A stretch of DNA of 64,000 nt from Candidatus Acetothermia bacterium (GTDB lineage Bacteria; Bipolaricaulota; Bipolaricaulia; Bipolaricaulales; Bipolaricaulaceae): contig JANLFW010000001.1 in NCBI GenBank assembly GCA_024653305.1, positions 155,780-219,779 on the forward strand, given 5' to 3'. Below the pieces are notes generated by a model. That model was not told where the DNA came from and ran no database searches. It saw only the letters and a program-made list of their open reading frames with translations. Shown one piece after another: positions 32,031 to 40,759 of this stretch; position 1 is the first letter of the stretch; each line of letters opens with the position of its first letter. The translations under genes and the position numbers were made by a program.

Positions 32031-32834
32031 ATGCGCGTGGGTTATGTCCAGTTCGCCCCGGAGTTCGGGGCGGTTGAGCGGAACCTGGAGGAGGTCGCCG
32101 AGTTCTTTCACCAGGACCGGGCCGACCTGTGGGTCCTCCCCGAGCTTTTCAACACCGGCTACCAGTTCGCCTCTGAACACGAGGTGCGGGAGCTCTCCGA
32201 ACCCCTCCCCGACGGTCCAACCACCCAGCGATTGATCGCCCTCGCCCGCGGGCTGGGGTGCCACATCGCCGCCGGGGTTGCCGAGCGGCATCGCGATCGC
32301 ATTTACAATGCCGCCGTGCTCGTGGGGCCGGGGGGTCTCGTCGCCCGGTACCGCAAGGTACACCTCTTCTACCAGGAGAAGCGGTGGTTCGTCCCGGGAG
32401 ACCTCCCGTTCCCCGTGGCCGACCTCGGCCCGGCCAAGGTGGGGCTGATGGTCTGCTACGACCACCTGTTCCCCGAGTCGGCGCGGTCCCTGGCCCTGCA
32501 GGGGGCGGAGGTCATCGCCCATCCCGCAAACCTGGTCATCCCGGGCCTCGCCCAGCTCACGATGCGCGTGCGGGCCCTGGAGAACCGGGTGTTCACCGTC
32601 ACCGCCAACCGCATCGGTACCGAGGCCCGCACCGGGGAGAGCCTTCGTTACACGGGAGAGTCCCAGATCGTGTCCCCGACCGGGGAAGTGCTCGCCCGCG
32701 CCGCCCCGGACATCGAGGAAGCGCGGGCGATCGAGATCGACCCCGCCCTTGCCCGCGACAAAAGGCTCCCCTTGGGTGGCGACGTGTTCGCCGACCGGCG
32801 CCCGGAGTTCTACCGTCGCTTGGTCGAGGGATAG
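32031..32834 (+). CDS. Carbon-nitrogen hydrolase (nitrilase superfamily amidase)
   Basis: 267 residues. The Glu-Lys-Cys triad is visible: Glu in DLWVLPELFNTGYQF, Lys in ARYRKVHLFYQEKRWFVPG, Cys in GLMVCYDHLFPESARSL. The rest of the alpha-beta-beta-alpha fold is complete (NRIGTEARTGESLRYTGESQIVSP). Such enzymes hydrolyse amides or omega-amides; the exact substrate is not deducible. Start ATG 32031 is chosen because it starts the family core and lies directly after a good promoter. An in-frame extension to about 31950 lacks a site. Confidence 0.88.
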   Translation: MRVGYVQFAPEFGAVERNLEEVAEFFHQDRADLWVLPELFNTGYQFASEHEVRELSEPLPDGPTTQRLIALARGLGCHIAAGVAERHRDRIYNAAVLVGPGGLVARYRKVHLFYQEKRWFVPGDLPFPVADLGPAKVGLMVCYDHLFPESARSLALQGAEVIAHPANLVIPGLAQLTMRVRALENRVFTVTANRIGTEARTGESLRYTGESQIVSPTGEVLARAAPDIEEARAIEIDPALARDKRLPLGGDVFADRRPEFYRRLVEG

Positions 32835-32853
32835 AATGCCCCCGGAGGGGAAG

Positions 32854-33642
32854 ATGACACGCACGTTCAAGGTGGCCACGTTCAACGCGAACTCCATCCG
32901 CAGCCGGCTTCCCTTGGTGCTGGAGTGGCTTGCCCGGGAGCGGCCGGACGTCCTGGCTCTCCAGGAGACGAAGGTCCAGGACCCGGACTTTCCTGCGGGC
33001 GCGTTCCGAGGAGCTGGGTACCACGTGGTCTTCCGCGGTCAGAAGGCCCAGGCCGGGGTGGCCCTGGCCAGCCGTGAGGAACCGAAGGACGTGGCGTTCG
33101 GGCTGGACGACGGCGGCCCCGCCGACGAAGCCAGGCTTGTCCGGGCCACCGTGGGCGGGATCCCGGTGGTGAACACGTACGTCCCCCAGGGCCAGTCGGT
33201 GGAGTCGCCGATGTTTCGGTACAAACTGGAATGGCTCGAGCGCCTCAGGGCCTACTTTGCCCGCCACTTCTCCCCGGACGAGCCCCTTCTGTGGTGCGGG
33301 GATTTCAACGTCGCCCCGGAGGAGATCGATGTCCACAACCCGGACCGGCTCAAAGACCACGTGGACTTCCACCCGGAGGCCCGGGCGGCCCTCGCCCGGG
33401 TTCGGGAGTGGGGGTTCGTGGACGTGTTCCGCCGCCATCACCCTGGGGAGCCGGGCCAGTACACGTTCTGGGATTACCGCGTGCCCGGGGCGCTGGACCG
33501 GAACCTGGGGTGGCGGGTGGACCACATCTGGGCCACCAGGCCCCTGGCCGAGCGCTCGACGGGCGCCCGGATCGACCGCGACGCCCGCCAGGCCGCGAAG
33601 CCCTCCGACCACACGTTCCTCGTGGCCGAGTTCTCCCTCTAG
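32854..33642 (+). CDS. xth: Exodeoxyribonuclease III / AP endonuclease
   Basis: 262 residues. EEP-nuclease motifs: TFNANSIRSRLPLVLEWL, PDVLALQETKVQD (metal Glu), VVNTYVPQGQS, LWCGDFNVAPEEIDVHNP (catalytic Asp/Asn), and C-terminal GWRVDHIWATRPL and KPSDHTFLVAEF with the catalytic Asp-His. It repairs abasic sites. ATG 32854 follows GGAGGGGAAG; a second ATG at 32836 is in frame. With endonuclease Q and PolX it gives the window a base-excision repair set. Confidence 0.94.
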   Translation: MTRTFKVATFNANSIRSRLPLVLEWLARERPDVLALQETKVQDPDFPAGAFRGAGYHVVFRGQKAQAGVALASREEPKDVAFGLDDGGPADEARLVRATVGGIPVVNTYVPQGQSVESPMFRYKLEWLERLRAYFARHFSPDEPLLWCGDFNVAPEEIDVHNPDRLKDHVDFHPEARAALARVREWGFVDVFRRHHPGEPGQYTFWDYRVPGALDRNLGWRVDHIWATRPLAERSTGARIDRDARQAAKPSDHTFLVAEFSL

Positions 33643-33701
33643 ACCCACGGCACCCGGACGAAGGACCCGCGCCCTTGTTCTCCGTCCGGTGGCAGGGGAC
33701 G

Positions 33702-34664
33702 ATGGCCGCGATGACGGGCGTTCGGGTAGCGGTGCTGTGCGGCGGTCCCTCCGCCGAGCGCGAGATCTCCCTGCGCTCCGGGCGCGGGGTCGCCAGCGCC
33801 CTGCGCCGGCGTGGCTGGAACGCTGACCTCGTCGAGATCGACTCCTTCGATGGCCTCCCCCAGCGTCTCGGCCCGTTCGCGGCGGTGTTCAACATCCTCC
33901 ATGGGGGGCCTGGTGAGGACGGCACCGTCCAGCTCCTCCTTGACCTGATGGGCAAGCCCTACGTGGGCTCCGGGCCGCTCGCCTCGGCCCTGGCCATGGA
34001 CAAGGTCGAATCCCGCAAAGCCTTCCAGGGGAAGGGCCTGCCCGTGCCGGACTGGTTTCTCTACTCCGAGGGCGACCTGGACGCGTTCCTCGCCCGGGCG
34101 GAGGACGAGCTCGGCTACCCGCTCGTGCTCAAGCCCCGTCGGGAAGGATCGAGCGTGGGGGTGCACTTCGTCCGCGACCGGGTCGAGCTCGTCCGGGCCG
34201 CGGAGGAGCTTGTGGCGCGGTTCGGGGAGTTCTTGGCCGAGCGGTTCATCCCCGGCCGCGAGGTCACCGCCGCCGTGCTTGAGGTAGACGACCGGGTCGA
34301 GGTGCTGCCCCTGGTGGAACTGCGTCCGCAGGGGGCGCTGTTCGACTGGGGGGCCAAGTACACCCCTGGAGCGTGCACGTTCGTGTGCCCGGCGGAGCTC
34401 CCGCCCGAGGAGGCCCGACGGACCCAGGAGGTGGCCCGGGAGGCCCACCTCCTCCTCGAATGTCGGGACTTGTCCCGCGCCGACATCCGCCTTGCCCCGG
34501 ACGGGACCCCGTACCTCCTCGAGGTGAACACCCTGCCCGGAATGACCGAGATGTCCACCTTCCCCCGCGCGGCCAGAGCGGTAGGCATCTCCTACGATGA
34601 GCTTGTGGAGCTGCTTCTCAAGCGGGCGCTCGCCCGCTTGCCCACCACCGCCCCGCTCGGGTAG
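33702..34664 (+). CDS. ddl: D-alanine-D-alanine ligase
   Basis: 320 residues, ATP-grasp enzyme making D-Ala-D-Ala for peptidoglycan. Motifs: VAVLCGGPSAEREISLRSG, NILHGGPGEDGTVQLLLDLMGKPYVGSG, LVLKPRREGSSVGVHF, and the metal site APDGTPYLLEVNTLPGMTEMS. Start at ATG 33702 (AGGGGACG before it) or 33711. Length is normal. It lies 59 nt downstream of xth, possibly on the same transcript. Confidence 0.94.
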   Translation: MAAMTGVRVAVLCGGPSAEREISLRSGRGVASALRRRGWNADLVEIDSFDGLPQRLGPFAAVFNILHGGPGEDGTVQLLLDLMGKPYVGSGPLASALAMDKVESRKAFQGKGLPVPDWFLYSEGDLDAFLARAEDELGYPLVLKPRREGSSVGVHFVRDRVELVRAAEELVARFGEFLAERFIPGREVTAAVLEVDDRVEVLPLVELRPQGALFDWGAKYTPGACTFVCPAELPPEEARRTQEVAREAHLLLECRDLSRADIRLAPDGTPYLLEVNTLPGMTEMSTFPRAARAVGISYDELVELLLKRALARLPTTAPLG

Positions 34665-34767
34665 AGTATCCTACCATCACCCCACCGAGATCTTGCGGTT
34701 TCATGGGGCCCTTAGCTGGCGGAGGGGGTCCAGAACCCGCAGGGCTTCTGGGGACAAGGAGGAGGTG

Positions 34768-35421
34768 GTGGTGTTGAAGCTCCAATGGATCGGACACGCC
34801 TGTTTTCGCATCGAGAGCAATGATGGCACGGTAATCCTCACCGATCCGTACGATGAGAGCGTTCCCTACAAGGCCCCCACCAGGCCGGCCCACATCGTGA
34901 CCGTGTCCCACGATCACTTCGACCACAACGCGGTGGGGCGGGTCAAGGGTTCCCCGGAAGTGATCCGCGGGCTGGGGGAGCGGACGGTGCGGGGGATCAC
35001 GTTCCGCGGGATCCCCGCCTACCATGATACCGAAGGGGGCAAGAAGCGCGGCCGGGACGTGATCATCCGCTTCGTCGTGGACGGGGTCACCCTCGCCCAC
35101 TTCGGCGACCTCGGCCACACCCTGAACGCCGAACAGCTCCGGCCCTTGCAGGACGTGGAGGTGGCCCTGCTCCCGGTGGGGGGGCACTTCACCATCGGGG
35201 CCAAGGAGGCGAGCGAGGTGGTGCGGTCGCTGCCGAGGCTCCGGGTGGTGATCCCCATGCACTACCGGACCGAGGTCGTCAAGGACTGGCCGATCCGGCC
35301 AGTGGACGAGTTCCTGGCCGAGGCCGGGCTCCCGGTGAACCGCATCCCCAGCTCGGAGGTGGAGATCACTCCCGAGGCCCTTCCCACGAAGAAGGAGGTG
35401 TGGGTCCTCGACCATGCCTAA
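34768..35421 (+). CDS. UPF0173-type metallo-beta-lactamase-fold hydrolase
   Basis: 217 residues. It starts LKLQWIGHACFRIESNDGTVILTDPYDES, then the metal motif VTVSHDHFDHNAVGRV, HFGDLGHTLNAEQ, and VVIPMHYRTE. This is the UPF0173/UlaG-like family of metal-dependent hydrolases of unknown natural substrate. Several GTG codons (34765, 34768, 34771) follow AAGGAGGAGG; 34768 is chosen for spacing. Its last 8 nt overlap the aminotransferase start. Confidence 0.9.
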   Translation: MVLKLQWIGHACFRIESNDGTVILTDPYDESVPYKAPTRPAHIVTVSHDHFDHNAVGRVKGSPEVIRGLGERTVRGITFRGIPAYHDTEGGKKRGRDVIIRFVVDGVTLAHFGDLGHTLNAEQLRPLQDVEVALLPVGGHFTIGAKEASEVVRSLPRLRVVIPMHYRTEVVKDWPIRPVDEFLAEAGLPVNRIPSSEVEITPEALPTKKEVWVLDHA

Positions 35422-36637
35422 GCCGTCGGCTCGCAGCGCGGCGGCCCCGGCTTCGCCGATCCGGCGCCTGTACCCTCTTGCCGTGGAGGCGAAGCGGCGG
35501 GGCAAGAAGGTGTACCATCTGAACATCGGCCAGCCCGACATCCCCACCCCGGACGCGTTCCTGCGCGGGGTGCGGGAGTCGGACGTGAAGGTCCTCGCCT
35601 ACGCCCCCTCCCCAGGGATCCCTGAGGCGGTCGACGCCCTGCACCGCTACTACGCGGAGTGGGGCCTCGACGTGGCCCGGGAGGAGATCCTCATCACCAT
35701 CGGCGGGTCGGAGGCGATCACGTTCGCCCTCACCGTGACCTGTGATCCCGGGGACGAGGTCCTCGTTCCCGAGCCGTTCTACCCGAACTACCAGGGCTAC
35801 GCCCGCCTGACCAACGTCGAGATCGTGCCCATCACCACCTCGCGCGAGGACGGGTTCCATCTCCCGCCCCGGCAGGACATCGAGGCCCTGATCGGCCCCC
35901 GTACCAAGGCGATCCTGTTCTCCCATCCCGGCAACCCCACAGGTGTGGTGTACACGCCAGCCGAGCTGGAGACGCTCGTGGACATCGCCACAAGACACGA
36001 TTTGTTCATCATCTCCGATGAGGTGTACCGGGAGTTCGTGTACGAGGGGAAGCACCGAAGCATCCTGTCCTATCTCGAGGCGGGCGATCGGATCATCCTC
36101 GTGGACTCCATTTCCAAGCGGCTATCCGCGTGCGGGGCCCGGGTGGGGGCGTTCATCTCCCACAATCGGGACGTGATGGCGGCCGCGTTCAAGTGCGCCA
36201 CGATCCGCCTGTCGGCCCCCACGTTCGAGCAGCTGGGCCTGGTGGCGTTCATGGCCGATCCCGATCACAGGCGGGTGGTGACGGACATGATCCGGGAGTA
36301 CCGGAGGCGGCGGGACGTGTTGTGCCAGGAGCTTGCGGCGATCCCGGGGGTCACGTTCAGAAAGCCAGAAGGCGCGTTTTACATCATGATCGGACTCCCG
36401 GTGGCTGACGCTGAGGCATTCGTCCGGTGGATGCTCACCGACTACCCGGGGCAAGAGACGGTGATGCTCGCCCCCGGGGCCGGGTTTTACCGGACCGAGG
36501 GCCTGGGGCTGGACGAGGCCCGTGGCGCGTACGTGCTCCAGGTGGACGATCTCCGCCGGGCCTGCGCCGCCCTGGCCGAAGGGCTGGAGCTGTTCGCCAA
36601 GGCCGCCGCCGAGGAGGCCGTGGTCGGGAGGGGATGA
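35414..36637 (+). CDS. Class I/II PLP-dependent aminotransferase
   Basis: 407 residues. Fold-type I motifs: YHLNIGQPDIPTPDAF, ITIGGSEAITFAL, SHPGNPTGVVYTPAEL (PLP phosphate/pyridine site), IISDEVYREFVY, and the PLP-binding Lys in DSISKRLSACGARVG. It resembles aspartate/aromatic aminotransferases; the exact amino donor is uncertain. The start overlaps the preceding hydrolase by 8 nt and the end overlaps tlyA by 4 nt, so the three are one operon. Confidence 0.92.
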   Translation: MPKPSARSAAAPASPIRRLYPLAVEAKRRGKKVYHLNIGQPDIPTPDAFLRGVRESDVKVLAYAPSPGIPEAVDALHRYYAEWGLDVAREEILITIGGSEAITFALTVTCDPGDEVLVPEPFYPNYQGYARLTNVEIVPITTSREDGFHLPPRQDIEALIGPRTKAILFSHPGNPTGVVYTPAELETLVDIATRHDLFIISDEVYREFVYEGKHRSILSYLEAGDRIILVDSISKRLSACGARVGAFISHNRDVMAAAFKCATIRLSAPTFEQLGLVAFMADPDHRRVVTDMIREYRRRRDVLCQELAAIPGVTFRKPEGAFYIMIGLPVADAEAFVRWMLTDYPGQETVMLAPGAGFYRTEGLGLDEARGAYVLQVDDLRRACAALAEGLELFAKAAAEEAVVGRG

Positions 36638-37470
36638 CGGCGGGGAAAGAGCGCCTCGACGTCCTCCTGGTGGAACGAGGGCTGGCTACGTCCCGGGCCC
36701 AGGCCCAAGCGCTGATCCGCGCCGGGCAGGTACGGGTGGACGGCCAGGTTGTGGACAAGCCCAGCGCGGCGGCGGCCGGGGATGTCGTCCTCGAAGTGAG
36801 CGCTCCTCCTCGCTACGCCTCCCGCGGCGGGGAAAAGCTTGCCGCGGCGCTTCTTGCGTTTGGCGTGGATCCCGCGGGCAAGGTCTGTTTGGATGTGGGG
36901 GCATCCACGGGCGGGTTCACGGATTGCCTACTCCAGCACGGGGCGGCACGGGTGTACGCAGTGGACGTGGGCCGGGGCCAGCTCGACTGGAAGCTGCGGA
37001 ACGACCCGCGGGTGGTGGTGAGGGAGGGCCTGAACGCCCGTTATCTTCGGCCGGAGGACATCGGCGCGCCGGTGGACCTGGCCACGGTGGACGTGTCGTT
37101 CATCTCCCTACGGCTGATCTTGCCCCCCTTGCGCGGGATCGTGAAGCCCCAAGGGGACGTGGTCGCCCTGGTGAAGCCCCAGTTCGAGGCTGGCCGGGGA
37201 AGCGTCCGGGGCGGGGTCGTGCGCGACCCGGCGGTGCACCGGGAGGTCCTGATCGGGATCGCGGCGTTTGCCAGGGAAGAGCTGGGCTGGTCGGTGCGGG
37301 GAGCGACCCCTTCCCCCCTCCTCGGCCCGGCCGGCAACCGCGAGTTCTTCCTGCACCTCGTCCCTCGGCTCGGGGAAGACGCCCCTATTGAGTGGACCCG
37401 CGTCGCGACGGCCGCTTTCAACCTACGTGAGGGCCAGACCCCAGCCCTGACCGAAGGAATCCATGATTAG
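36634..37470 (+). CDS. tlyA: TlyA-family 2'-O-ribose rRNA methyltransferase
   Basis: 278 residues. The N-terminal S4 RNA-binding domain (ERLDVLLVERGLATSRAQAQALIRAGQVRVDG) is followed by YASRGGEKLAAAL and the FtsJ-type SAM motif CLDVGASTGGFTDCLLQHGAARVYAVDVG. Later come VDVSFISLRLILP and LVKPQFEAGR. Homologs methylate 16S/23S rRNA cytidines and affect capreomycin sensitivity; some are called hemolysin A. ATG 36634 overlaps the aminotransferase stop (ATGA). It converges with the next gene by 4 nt. Confidence 0.93.
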   Translation: MTAGKERLDVLLVERGLATSRAQAQALIRAGQVRVDGQVVDKPSAAAAGDVVLEVSAPPRYASRGGEKLAAALLAFGVDPAGKVCLDVGASTGGFTDCLLQHGAARVYAVDVGRGQLDWKLRNDPRVVVREGLNARYLRPEDIGAPVDLATVDVSFISLRLILPPLRGIVKPQGDVVALVKPQFEAGRGSVRGGVVRDPAVHREVLIGIAAFAREELGWSVRGATPSPLLGPAGNREFFLHLVPRLGEDAPIEWTRVATAAFNLREGQTPALTEGIHD

Positions 37471-38231
37471 AACGGAATGTGGTGTGGCTCCTCGAGAACG
37501 ATACCGCGGGCAAGGGCCCAGCGCTCGACCCCAGACCAGAACGCCTCGCACGCGTCCACGACATGCTCGGGGTTGTCCAGTTTCCCCTCCATCGCCAGGC
37601 GGCACAGGGCATCGTAGCCGCCGGGTCGCCCGAGGAGCCGGAGCGACTCCTCGAACACCCGGGTGCCCGAGGTGTAGCAGTGCCGGTTGTCGAGCCCCAC
37701 CAGAAACGCCCCGTACAAGGCCATGTGCACGGCCAGCATGGGAAGGCCGGCGGTGTGCCCGAAATGGCGGGCGTTCCGGAGCTTGCCCACCAGTTCATAG
37801 AGGTCCCCCACGATCAGCTCCCGCATCGCGGCGAGGAACTTCTCCTTCGGCTGGTTAAGCACAACACCGCGTAGCTCAGGGAAGAACCGGTCCGGGTCGT
37901 GAAGAGCGCGGACATGGACGTACGCGCCGTGGGTAAGGGACCAGCGCCCATCCACCCCGGCCGCCTTCTCCAAGAGCACATCCTGCCCGTAGAAGTCCAC
38001 CTCGGCCTTCCACGGCCCGGCCACCCACTCGTGGGTGGAGTCCTCGCCCATGGTACGCAGGACGCACAGGATTTCGATGTCGGAGCAGGGGCCGTCCGTG
38101 CCGCGGGCTAGGGACCCGTATAGCCCCACCGCGAGCACATCGTCGCCCCGGGAGGCGCGTGCCCGATCCGCGATCGTTCGGGCCAGGGTCAGCCGTTCCT
38201 TGCACGCCATCGGCTGCGGTCCACCGGCCAT
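37467..38231 (-). CDS. Aminoglycoside ANT(4')-like nucleotidyltransferase (kanamycin nucleotidyltransferase family)
   Basis: 254 residues, the same length as staphylococcal/Bacillus ANT(4')-I. Active-site strand GLYGSLARGTDGPCSDIEILCV (two Asp metal ligands), then THEWVAGPWKAEVDFYGQDVLLEKA, WSLTHGAYVHVRAL, RHFGHTAGLP, MALYGAFLVGLDNRHCYT, SGVERWALARG and a C-terminal HHIPF, all matching the family in order. The putative catalytic base Glu is in GDLYELVGKLRNARH. The longer upstream frame is ignored: ATG 38231 gives family length, with TACAAT at 38255-38250. Chromosomal location suggests a cellular role or intrinsic resistance; activity is untested. Confidence 0.88.
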   Translation of the reverse strand: MAGGPQPMACKERLTLARTIADRARASRGDDVLAVGLYGSLARGTDGPCSDIEILCVLRTMGEDSTHEWVAGPWKAEVDFYGQDVLLEKAAGVDGRWSLTHGAYVHVRALHDPDRFFPELRGVVLNQPKEKFLAAMRELIVGDLYELVGKLRNARHFGHTAGLPMLAVHMALYGAFLVGLDNRHCYTSGTRVFEESLRLLGRPGGYDALCRLAMEGKLDNPEHVVDACEAFWSGVERWALARGIVLEEPHHIPF

Positions 38232-38359
38232 CTCGTTCCCGCCGAACCCATTGTAGCTCCGCCGCCAGGGCCCATCAGTCGCGTCTTGCATCCTGACCTG
38301 AAAGACAGCCGGGCGGGCATCCCGCTGCTCCCGGGGCCTGGCCGCCGGCCCGTCGTCCG

Positions 38360-39076
38360 CTAACCGGTGAGCCGGGTGCGGGTCAAGGTTAAACCGGATT
38401 CAATGCAGAGCAATTCACCGCTCGGCACCGGCCGCCAGCCAGGCCCTGCGTCCAGGGGCTCCGAGGCCACGACCACGGCCCCCTCGTCCATCCGGTGGTG
38501 CAAGGTGTAGTAGTCGGGGTCCCGCGTGTACAAGCAGAACGCATACAGCGAACTTCCATCGGTGAGGAGCAGGTTGAGCGCAGTGTAGTCGCGGATCATG
38601 CCCAGGAGCTCCCGAAGGGCGCCGGTGAGCCCTTGGAGCGTACGCGGTTGCCACGCCCGCGCTAGCCACCGCACGAGTTTTTGGGAATCGGTGCCGCTGC
38701 CCCGGTCCAACACCTCGGCGTCGCGGACCGTCCCGTTGTGGGCGAGGAACACCCCGTCGTGAACCATGGGGTGGGCATGGGCTCCCCCAGTCAGAGCCCC
38801 ATACTCCGGGGATGCCTTGCGGGCGTGGGCAAGGAGCAGGGTCGTGGCCGCATCGAGGTCGCTGGGGACCCCGTCGCCGACCCTGGCCAGGACGGCCCGG
38901 CCCCAGCGGTACAGCCGCATCCGCCCCCGCCCGTCCAAGTACGCCCAACCGAACCCGTCCCGGTGGGGCGCCTTCTGGCCGCGCCGGCTCATCGCCAGAA
39001 GCCCGTGCGGGGCATCCACGAGGTACCGCCGGATCGGGATCGGCTCCCGGCTCACGAACCCGAGCATCCGGCACAT
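38360..39076 (-). CDS. Class II glutamine amidotransferase (YafJ/EgtC-like)
   Basis: 238 residues. An N-terminal Cys follows the initiator (MCRMLGFVSREP), as needed for the Ntn-type glutaminase. Later are RRGQKAPHRDGFGWAYLD, LLLAHARKASPEYG (typical Arg/Ala motif), HPMVHDGVFLAHNGTV and ASEPLD. It liberates ammonia from glutamine, but the acceptor domain is absent, so the product is unknown. ATG 39076 follows GGAGCACGGG. FMN reductase lies 11 nt upstream on the same strand, so they are co-transcribed. Confidence 0.9.
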   Translation of the reverse strand: MCRMLGFVSREPIPIRRYLVDAPHGLLAMSRRGQKAPHRDGFGWAYLDGRGRMRLYRWGRAVLARVGDGVPSDLDAATTLLLAHARKASPEYGALTGGAHAHPMVHDGVFLAHNGTVRDAEVLDRGSGTDSQKLVRWLARAWQPRTLQGLTGALRELLGMIRDYTALNLLLTDGSSLYAFCLYTRDPDYYTLHHRMDEGAVVVASEPLDAGPGWRPVPSGELLCIESGLTLTRTRLTG

Positions 39077-39087
39077 CCCGTGCTCCT

Positions 39088-39681
39088 CTAGTGGGCCACG
39101 GCTTCCGCCAGGAGCCGACCCAACACCTTGGCCGTCTCGAACGGCTGGAGGTCGGTGTCCTCATCGAGGTCGCCCTTCCCGCCCGCGCCGTAGTACGGGT
39201 AGCGCTTCACCGCAACCGGGGTCATCCGCGCGGAAAGGGCGAACCCAAACAGGTACCTGAGCACCTCCAGAGGCTCGCTTCCCCCGGTCACCGCTGCCAA
39301 CGCGCACGGCTTGCCCTCAAGCGGGTGCGGCTCCGTGTGCCCACGCATGTCGTGGAAATAGGCCAAGCACGCGAGGCGCTCGGTCACGGCGATCAGCCGC
39401 GACGGCACGGGGTAGTACAAGGGGGACCCGAGAACCAGTCCATCGGCTTCCTTCAGCGTTTGGAGGAGCTCCTGGAAGTCGTCCTCGACCACGCACCGGT
39501 ACGGGACTTTCCCGCACACGTCGTAGCAGGCCTCGCAGGGGCCGATGTCGAGGTCGGCGAGGTGCACGACCTCGGTGCGGATCCTGGGGTTGGCCTCCTT
39601 GGCCGCAGCGAGCACCGCCGCGACGAGCCGGTTCGTGTTCCCCGCCTTGCGCATGGAACCCACGATGCCGAGAACGTACAT
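39088..39681 (-). CDS. NADPH-dependent FMN reductase-family flavoprotein
   Basis: 197 residues. Flavodoxin-fold phosphate loop GIVGSMRKAGNTNRLVAAVL, then DIGPCEACYDVCGKVPYRCVVEDDFQELL with four Cys, and the FMN-isoalloxazine loop LGSPLYYPVPSRLIAVTERL. The Cys-rich insertion is shared by iron-sulfur flavoprotein-type relatives and could hold an Fe-S cluster, which is an inference. ATG 39681 follows GGAGGTGGCGGTC. The gene is the first of the pair with the class II amidotransferase. Confidence 0.87.
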   Translation of the reverse strand: MYVLGIVGSMRKAGNTNRLVAAVLAAAKEANPRIRTEVVHLADLDIGPCEACYDVCGKVPYRCVVEDDFQELLQTLKEADGLVLGSPLYYPVPSRLIAVTERLACLAYFHDMRGHTEPHPLEGKPCALAAVTGGSEPLEVLRYLFGFALSARMTPVAVKRYPYYGAGGKGDLDEDTDLQPFETAKVLGRLLAEAVAH

Positions 39682-39761
39682 GACCGCCACCTCCGTCGAT
39701 GGCAGCCTATCCCCAACGCCCCGTGGCGGGCAAACGGCGGCCCCCAAAGGCGGTGGAACCA

Positions 39762-39792
39762 GGCTATTCAGGCCTGGAGCGGCCTTTTTGCT
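39762..39792 (+). terminator. Plus-strand terminator-like hairpin downstream of a minus-strand gene
   Basis: CCAGGC-loop-GCCTGG (39762-39780) followed by AGCGGCC and five T (39786-39790) on plus. The nearest genes on both sides are on minus, so in that direction there is no T-run after the stem. It could stop plus-strand (antisense) transcripts entering the DUF4438 gene's 3' end. Low confidence. Confidence 0.35.
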
Positions 39793-39801
39793 CCTCCCTG
39801 A

Positions 39802-40680
39802 TTAGCTGCGCAGGCCGAGGATGTCGGCCAGGTTCGCCTTGGGCTCGATACGGAACGCGAGCGCCCCCGGCTTTGACGTGGTGAACAGGGTGGTCACCCC
39901 TGGTCCATGGCCACTCACCACGCAGTCGGAGTGGACGACGATGCCGATGGACAGCGCCCCGGGGCGGTACACCCGGCCAAACGAGTGGTCGGTGTCCCGG
40001 ATCGCCACCAGGTCCCCGAGCCGCAGGTCGGAAAGCCCATACCGCTCCACGGTCTCCGGGTCGAACAGCTGGATGTCGTAGTCCCCCCGGTAGCACGTGT
40101 CCGCTCCCAGACCTGAACCCATGATCGCCGCGGGGACCTCGTGGGCCACCCCAACCACCAGCGCTCCCTCCTCTTCCCATACCGGCAGGCGATCGAGCAG
40201 CCGGGGGTCAAGGTTCATGACCCGTACGTGGGGATGATCGGGCAAGGTCAGCCCCACGCCGTACGCCTTGATCCCGACCTTGTCCCCGATCTGGAGCTTG
40301 TCGAGCGTGTCGGGGGGGAAATCCACGAGCACGTGCTCGATCCCGCCGTGCTTGCCGGTGACCACGCCCTTCGCCCCCTTGGCGTCCCCGGTGATCACCG
40401 TGGCCTCGTTCCCCACGCACGCCAGGAAGTTCAACCCCTGGTTGGTCGCGGGCAGGTCCTCCCGGTCCGTCATCAGGTTGCGCAGGGACACCCCAGGCTC
40501 GGCGTGATCCGCCGCCCACCCTACCGCCGGATCCCCGACCCGCAGGTTGTACGTGATCCCGCCCACGCCGGGGAGCATCACCGGCTGCCCCTCGTGGGTG
40601 ATGCGGTAGCCGCGCACGGACGGATTGGTAACCTCTCCCAGCACCGAGATCATGATCAGCCGATCGGCATTGGTCCTCAT
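39802..40680 (-). CDS. DUF4438 family protein
   Basis: 292 residues. The family pattern is visible: MRTNADRLIMISVLGEVTNPSVRGYRIT, GVGGITYNLRVGDPAVGWAADHAEPGVSLRN, ACVGNEATVITGDAKGAKGVVTGKHGGIEHVLVDF and GLGADTCYRGDYDIQLFDPE. No biochemical function is established for this family. ATG 40680 gives family length and has GGAGG/AGGAGG just upstream; a longer frame to 40731 starts with weak TTG and overlaps the pgsA promoter. It is divergent from pgsA. Confidence 0.85.
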   Translation of the reverse strand: MRTNADRLIMISVLGEVTNPSVRGYRITHEGQPVMLPGVGGITYNLRVGDPAVGWAADHAEPGVSLRNLMTDREDLPATNQGLNFLACVGNEATVITGDAKGAKGVVTGKHGGIEHVLVDFPPDTLDKLQIGDKVGIKAYGVGLTLPDHPHVRVMNLDPRLLDRLPVWEEEGALVVGVAHEVPAAIMGSGLGADTCYRGDYDIQLFDPETVERYGLSDLRLGDLVAIRDTDHSFGRVYRPGALSIGIVVHSDCVVSGHGPGVTTLFTTSKPGALAFRIEPKANLADILGLRS

Positions 40681-40724
40681 GTCCTCCTGCACCTCCAGCC
40701 CCATGCTATTGAGCACGGTGGGGA

Positions 40725-40753
40725 TTGACAAACGCCCCCTCGTCGGCTACGTT
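40725..40753 (+). promoter_or_regulatory. Promoter of pgsA
   Basis: A consensus TTGACA (40725-40730), 17-bp spacer and TACGTT (40748-40753). The GTG start at 40760 is 6 nt further on, so the transcript probably begins at the start codon. No ribosome site precedes it. Confidence 0.75.
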
Positions 40754-40759
40754 GCCCCC

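Noticed and set aside
34668-34767. Riboswitch before the metal-hydrolase gene
   Set aside because: No recognisable conserved core or strong stem; the gap is short and has an ordinary AAGGAGG site.
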